DNA of 64,000 nucleotides from Nitrospirae bacterium GWB2_47_37 (lineage in GTDB: Bacteria > Nitrospirota > Thermodesulfovibrionia > Thermodesulfovibrionales > Dissulfurispiraceae), in NCBI GenBank assembly GCA_001803635.1, contig MHDU01000046.1, positions 103,625-167,624 of the forward strand, read 5' to 3'. Shown here piece by piece: positions 56,867 through 64,000 of this stretch. Every line of letters starts with the position of its first letter. Positions within the stretch are counted from its first letter, which is position 1. The notes beneath the pieces were generated by a model. That model did not search any database and had not been told where the DNA came from. It saw only the letters and a program-made list of their open reading frames with translations. The position numbers were made by a program, and so were the translations under genes.

Positions 56867-57897
56867 ATGATGATTACAAAAAAGGTTATACGGGTAAAAC
56901 TATTCTTGTTACCGGCGGCGGCGGCGCGATAGGAACAAATCTTTGTGCCGCTTTAGCCGATGCCGATGCAAAGCTGGTTATTATACTTGATGATCTTTCG
57001 TCGGGATATCAATGGAATATCCCTTCAAAAAAGAATATTATGTTTGTTAAAGGATGCGTTACCGACGATGTGATGCTCAAGAGAATTTCTTTTGAACAGC
57101 CTGAATATATTTTTCATCTTGCAGCCTTTTTTGCAAATCAGAATTCGATCGATTTCCCGGAAAAGGATATTCAGGTCAACGGGCTTGGCGTTCTCAAGCT
57201 TCTAGAGTATGCTTTATTCAATAAAGTAGAACGGTTTGTTTATGCTTCATCAGGCTGCTCTATTTATGGGAGTCAAGCCCCATTGCCGTTAAGAGAGGAA
57301 TTTATGTCTATGCACCTGAGCACACCCTATCAGATAACAAAGATGCTCGGCGAGCTCTATTGCAACTTTTTCCATAACCACTATGGGCTTAAAGTGGTTA
57401 AGACAAGATTTTTCAATTCATATGGGCCGGGGGAAGTTCCAGGCCAGTATAGAAATGTAATACCTAATTTCATCTATTGGGCAATGAAAGGCGAGGCATT
57501 GCCGATTACGGGAACAGGAGATGAAACGAGGGATTTTACATATGTCGGGGATTTGGTGGATGGGTTGCTAAGGGCCGGATATTATGAGGCTGCTGTCGGA
57601 CAGGAGTTTAATCTTGCATCCGGTAAGGAAACAAGAATTATCGATCTTGCAAATATGATTAATGATGCTGTTGGAAATAAAGCCGGAATAAATCTCGCGC
57701 AGAAGAGAAAATGGGATACTAAAAGCAGACTGCTGGCTTCGGTAGAAAGAGCTAAAAAACTTATTGATTACGAGCCTAAGACGGAATTTAACGAAGGATT
57801 ACTGCAGACTATTCGATGGGTTAAAGATAAATGGGATTATATAGAGCAATCCGCATCATTCGGGCCCGGGGTATCTTCTGCCGTAAGGGATAAATAA
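56863..57897 (+). CDS. NAD-dependent epimerase/dehydratase (extended SDR)
   Basis: 344 residues. Features are VTGGGGAIGTNLCAAL, FHLAAFFANQNSIDFP, YASSGCSIYGSQ and catalytic PYQITK, then RFFNSYGPGEVPGQY and RDFTYVGDLVDGLL. It resembles nucleotide-sugar 4-epimerases and decarboxylating SDRs. It is coupled by ATGA to the GT4 gene and lies directly before wecB, so it probably acts on a UDP-sugar. Its specificity is unclear. Confidence 0.84.
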   Translation: MNDDYKKGYTGKTILVTGGGGAIGTNLCAALADADAKLVIILDDLSSGYQWNIPSKKNIMFVKGCVTDDVMLKRISFEQPEYIFHLAAFFANQNSIDFPEKDIQVNGLGVLKLLEYALFNKVERFVYASSGCSIYGSQAPLPLREEFMSMHLSTPYQITKMLGELYCNFFHNHYGLKVVKTRFFNSYGPGEVPGQYRNVIPNFIYWAMKGEALPITGTGDETRDFTYVGDLVDGLLRAGYYEAAVGQEFNLASGKETRIIDLANMINDAVGNKAGINLAQKRKWDTKSRLLASVERAKKLIDYEPKTEFNEGLLQTIRWVKDKWDYIEQSASFGPGVSSAVRDK

Positions 57898-59033
57898 GTG
57901 AAAAAGGTTTTAATTGTTTTTGGCACCCGCCCTGAAGCCATAAAAATGGCTCCGGTTATAAAGCAGATAGAAAAGCAGCCTTCCTTAAAAAGTATTATAT
58001 GTGTTACCGCGCAGCACAGGCAAATGCTTGACCAGGCACTTAAGGTTTTTGGTATAACGCCCGATTACGACTTGGGTATCATGCGCCCTGATCAGGACTT
58101 ATTTGATATTACTGCAAGCGCTTTAATCGGATTGAATGATGTTTTGAAAAAGGAACGACCTGACATTGTTTTGGTTCAGGGAGATACCACTACGGCTTTT
58201 ATTGCCGGGCTTGCAGCGTATTATTTCAAAATACCTATCGGTCATATTGAGGCCGGACTTAGAACATACAATAAATATAATCCGTTTCCGGAAGAAAAGA
58301 ACAGGCACTTATTGAGCGTACTTTCCGATTTCCATTTTGCCCCGACCGAATGGGCCAAATCGAATCTTTTAAAGGAGGGCGTCTCGGAAGAGAATATTTG
58401 GATAACCGGAAATACGGTTGTAGACGCACTGCTGAGCATCGTCGAAAGCCAGAGATCGGAAACCGAAATTAGAGCATTAAACGAATATTTTAGGATGAGA
58501 TACAATTTGAATTTGCAGTCCGCAGCGGATCGTCGGAAGTTAATTCTTGTTACCGGGCATAGAAGGGAGAATTTTGGCGTCGGTTTTGAGAATATTTGTC
58601 TCGCATTAAAAGAGATTGCCGAAAAGAGAGAAGATATTAAAATAGTCTATCCGGCACATCTGAATCCTAATGTCCAGAAACCGGTTAGGAGCATCTTAAA
58701 CAATAATCAAAATATTCATCTCATCGAACCGCTGGAATACGAACCATTTGTTTATTTAATGAGCAAATCGCATCTTATTCTTACCGACTCGGGAGGCATA
58801 CAGGAAGAGGCTCCGTCTTTAGGAAAACCGGTATTTCTCATGAGAGACACGACAGAACGTCCGGAAGGCATATCGGCGGGAACAGTTAAGCTCGTTGGCG
58901 TTGAAAAAGATAAAATAGTAAAAAATATACTGGAAATGCTTGACAATCATTCTCTTTATAAAAAGATGTCAAAAGCAGCAAACCCTTACGGTGATGGAAA
59001 GGCTGCGGAAAGAATCGTTAGAATACTGGTGAA

Positions 59034-59037
<4 letters not shown>
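57898..59037 (+). CDS. wecB: UDP-N-acetylglucosamine 2-epimerase (non-hydrolysing)
   Basis: 379 residues, the standard length. It has FGTRPEAIKMAPVI, HIEAGLRTYNKYNPFPEEKN (split here over residues 95-115), TGHRRENFG, and LTDSGGIQEEAPSLGKPV with PEGISAGT. It interconverts UDP-GlcNAc and UDP-ManNAc. The start is a GTG at 57898, immediately after the previous stop. It differs clearly from the 6-deoxy-type epimerase at 33173, so both enzymes exist in the window. Confidence 0.93.
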
Positions 59038-62394
<3,357 letters not shown>

Positions 62395-62402
62395 CAGTTT
62401 AC

Positions 62403-63719
62403 ATGAAAATAGCTGTTTTAACCCTCGGATGTAAAACAAATCAGGCGGAAAGCATGAATTTAGAATATGCTTTAAACAGCGCGGGACATCAGATAGTGGA
62501 AATGCCTGAAAAGCCCGATATATGTGTTATTAATACCTGTACCGTAACTGCGAAATCCGATTATCAATCGAGGCAGATGATCCGCAAGGCGTTAAATAAT
62601 AATGCAAAGGTTATAGTTACAGGATGTTACGCGGAATTAAATAAAGACTTTCTGAAAAATACATATAACGATATTACGGTAGTAGAAAACAGAGATAAAT
62701 CTAATATTATCAATCAAATTATACAAAACATCTCACGTAACGCCGAAAAATTGATCGATAATACGATTGTTCCATTACTTCATCACTCCTCAGCTTTGTC
62801 GAGACATAGGCCAATTGTAAAAGTTCAGGACGGCTGCAATTATTCCTGTAGTTACTGTGCGATTCGCATAGCGAGAGGAAGATCTAAAAGCGTTCCGGTT
62901 GAGGATGTGATAAATCAGATAAAGCACTATGAATCAATGGGATATAACGAAGTAGTTCTTACAGGCATTCATCTCGGGACATATGGCCTTGACCTAAAAT
63001 CGGAAAAATCACTTTCAATATTATTGAAAAACATACTGATAAATACAAAAATTCCCAGAATAAGGCTTAGCTCTCTGGAAATAAGAGAAATTAATGAAGA
63101 ATTACTTGAACTTATTGCCGAGGATCGGATATGCAAGCACCTTCACATTCCGCTTCAAAGCGGAGACGACAATATCCTGAAGCTAATGAATAGGATGTAT
63201 TCTTCAGGCGATTTTATTTTAGGCGTAGAGAAAATATTAAAGAGATTGCCGGATACATCGATCGGGACCGACGTTATAGTGGGATTTCCAGGCGAAGGGG
63301 AATCGGAATTTAAAAATACCGAACAATTAATTATATCTATCCCTTTTTCTTATCTTCATGTATTTCCTTATTCAAAAAGACCAAAGACTAAGGCGATAGA
63401 ATTGCCCGGCGAGGTCAGTGAACCGCTGAAGAAGGAACGCGCGGCCGCATTGAGAAGAATCGGCATGGGGAAAAAGGCCGATTACATCAAGAAAAGCATC
63501 GGCAAAACCCTTAATGCTGTTATAGAGAATAGGGGTGAGGAAGGCTTGTTGGGCACGACAGGGAATTATATCAAGATACTTATCGAAGATGAAAAGAATC
63601 TTACCGAAGGAATGCTTGTAGATGTTCATGTTTCAGGGTATAAAAACAATCTTGCCTTTGGGATGCCTGTTAAAAACATGCAAGTTGCTGATAAACAACT
63701 ATTTTTAGCATGCCCGTAA
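62403..63719 (+). CDS. mtaB: tRNA threonylcarbamoyladenosine methylthiotransferase
   Basis: 438 residues. The N-terminal domain has TLGCKTNQAES, NTCTVTAKSD and TGCYAEL (C10, C46, C75). The radical SAM motif is CNYSCSYC (C145, C149, C152), and LHIPLQSGDD is the family signature. KTNQAES together with CTVT places it in the MtaB group rather than the MiaB group. It converts t6A37 to ms2t6A37 in tRNAs reading A-starting codons. It follows miaB by eight bases, so the two probably form one transcript. Confidence 0.93.
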   Translation: MKIAVLTLGCKTNQAESMNLEYALNSAGHQIVEMPEKPDICVINTCTVTAKSDYQSRQMIRKALNNNAKVIVTGCYAELNKDFLKNTYNDITVVENRDKSNIINQIIQNISRNAEKLIDNTIVPLLHHSSALSRHRPIVKVQDGCNYSCSYCAIRIARGRSKSVPVEDVINQIKHYESMGYNEVVLTGIHLGTYGLDLKSEKSLSILLKNILINTKIPRIRLSSLEIREINEELLELIAEDRICKHLHIPLQSGDDNILKLMNRMYSSGDFILGVEKILKRLPDTSIGTDVIVGFPGEGESEFKNTEQLIISIPFSYLHVFPYSKRPKTKAIELPGEVSEPLKKERAAALRRIGMGKKADYIKKSIGKTLNAVIENRGEEGLLGTTGNYIKILIEDEKNLTEGMLVDVHVSGYKNNLAFGMPVKNMQVADKQLFLACP

Positions 63720-63870
63720 GTTATACAGTCCTGATAAGACGTAATTTCAATACCGGTTACGTGAAAGATGTATAGATGGTTTATAACAAGTTATCAACAT
63801 GCTGTGTTTATCTTAAGGGTCTGATAAGATATATTATGTAAACTATTTTGCCCATAAAGTATGGTATAAC
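63720..63870. other. Intergenic region after mtaB
   Basis: No gene is seen. CTGATAAGA occurs twice, at 63731-63739 and 63821-63829, exactly 90 bases apart. A small inverted repeat ATAAC-AA-GTTAT lies at 63783-63794. No clear mtaB terminator and no convincing promoter could be picked out. TATAAC at 63865-63870 is a weak -10-like hexamer, but no -35 sits at the proper distance. Confidence 0.5.
63731..63829. repeat. Two copies of CTGATAAGA, 90 bp apart
   Basis: The nine-base word occurs at 63731-63739 and 63821-63829, preceded by GTC and GGT. It lies upstream of the hairpin-rich segment and could be a binding site for a regulator, or chance in AT-rich DNA. Confidence 0.35.
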
Positions 63871-63893
63871 TTCCTTAAGAACTTTTTAAGGGG
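63871..63893 (+). promoter_or_regulatory. Hairpin that would cover a ribosome-binding site
   Basis: TTCCTTAA (63871-63878) can pair with TTAAGGGG (63886-63893), six Watson-Crick pairs plus two G-U pairs, with a seven-base loop. The right arm contains the AAGGGGG ribosome-binding-like sequence before the ATG at 63900. Pairing would hide it. Confidence 0.45.
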
Positions 63894-63899
63894 GTTTAT

Positions 63900-64000
63900 A
63901 TGCCGAGCAAGTGGGCAAAATATGCAATCCTTTCAGTATCCGCCGATCCTTTCGGCCCTAATGCCGTTTTCGATTTATTCGAGGACGGCATTTTTGTTTG
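63900..64000 (+). CDS. Possible start of a gene cut by the window edge (or non-coding leader)
   Basis: An ATG at 63900 has AAGGGGG about six bases upstream, and the frame stays open for 33 codons to the window end (begins MPSKWAKYAIL). No family is recognised. The same bases can fold into two hairpins (63942-63956 and 63960-63992), the second resembling a terminator. The segment may therefore be a leader or small RNA instead of coding sequence. Confidence 0.3.
   Translation, partial: MPSKWAKYAILSVSADPFGPNAVFDLFEDGIFV
63960..64000 (+). terminator. Terminator-like hairpin with U-rich tail
   Basis: AATGCCGTTTTCGA (63960-63973) pairs with TCGAGGACGGCATT (63979-63992): a 14-pair stem including two G-U pairs, loop TTTAT, followed by TTTGTTTG. 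A smaller hairpin, GCCGA-TCCTT-TCGGC (63942-63956), stands just before it. It could end the miaB-mtaB transcript or act as an attenuator for the next gene. Confidence 0.55.

Noticed and set aside
63791..63799. TTATCAACA resembling a DnaA box
   Set aside because: A single near-match (one base off TTATCCACA) in AT-rich DNA with no cluster of boxes and no origin genes nearby.
63848..63870. TTGCCC and TATAAC as a promoter
   Set aside because: The spacing is 11 bases, too short for a sigma-70 promoter, and there is no sigma-54 consensus.

Overview
All supported genes lie on the + strand, tightly packed and often coupled by ATGA/GTGA/TTGA overlaps. The window is one very large surface-polysaccharide (O-antigen, capsule or exopolysaccharide) gene cluster of a Gram-negative-type bacterium, ending in two tRNA methylthiotransferase genes. 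No ribosomal RNA, tRNA, transposase, integrase or CRISPR array is visible. The exact lineage cannot be fixed from the sequence. The number of radical SAM enzymes, the mixed base composition and the WbpM/WecA/Wzx-type genes fit an anaerobic, uncultured-type lineage such as Nitrospirota, Desulfobacterota or Omnitrophota, but this is a guess.

Layout. (A) 1-12890: an unusual small-molecule module. It has a cut-off radical SAM/SPASM protein, a CMP-sugar-synthetase-like cytidylyltransferase, a TIM-barrel sugar isomerase, a HisC-like aminotransferase, a zinc-ribbon methyltransferase, two tandem paralogous B12-type radical SAM proteins, an SDR, a 2-hydroxyacid dehydrogenase, a cyclase-family hydrolase, a HAD-glycosyltransferase fusion and another SDR. 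(B) 12915-27762: CDP- and dTDP-sugar synthesis (rfbF, a DegT aminotransferase, rfbA, rfbB, an RmlC-like epimerase), an ArnC/GtrB-like polyprenyl-phosphate sugar synthase, a flippase-like UPF0104 membrane protein, a GT39-type membrane transferase, two more B12-type radical SAM proteins, a SPASM protein and a GT2. (C) 27772-36240: a block of higher GC at both ends. It has a gene relic, an SDR, two GT4 enzymes, a three-gene UDP-L-RhaNAc/L-QuiNAc-type cassette, another B12-type radical SAM protein and the first half of an SDR. (D) 36241-61108: AT-rich chain initiation, assembly and export. It has a small PglC-like phosphoglycosyl transferase, a WbpM-like dehydratase, asnB, GT9, methyltransferase, UDP-xylose synthase, several GT4/CgeB/GT2 enzymes, a Wzx flippase, two Wzy/WaaL-like membrane proteins, a two-domain oxidoreductase, wecB, a WecA-like transferase and galE. 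(E) 61105-63719: miaB and mtaB. (F) 63720-64000: a non-coding or leader region with three hairpins.

How it works together (inference): nucleotide sugars (CDP-, dTDP-, UDP- and perhaps CMP-linked) are made in the cytoplasm. A repeat unit is started on undecaprenyl phosphate by either of two unrelated initiating enzymes, extended by about a dozen glycosyltransferases, flipped by the Wzx protein and polymerised or ligated by the 48.7-51.4 kb membrane proteins. A separate undecaprenyl-phosphate-sugar branch (13700, 21059, 23682) may decorate the chain outside the membrane. The radical SAM enzymes are the most unusual component and may make modified (for example C-methylated) sugars or substituents.
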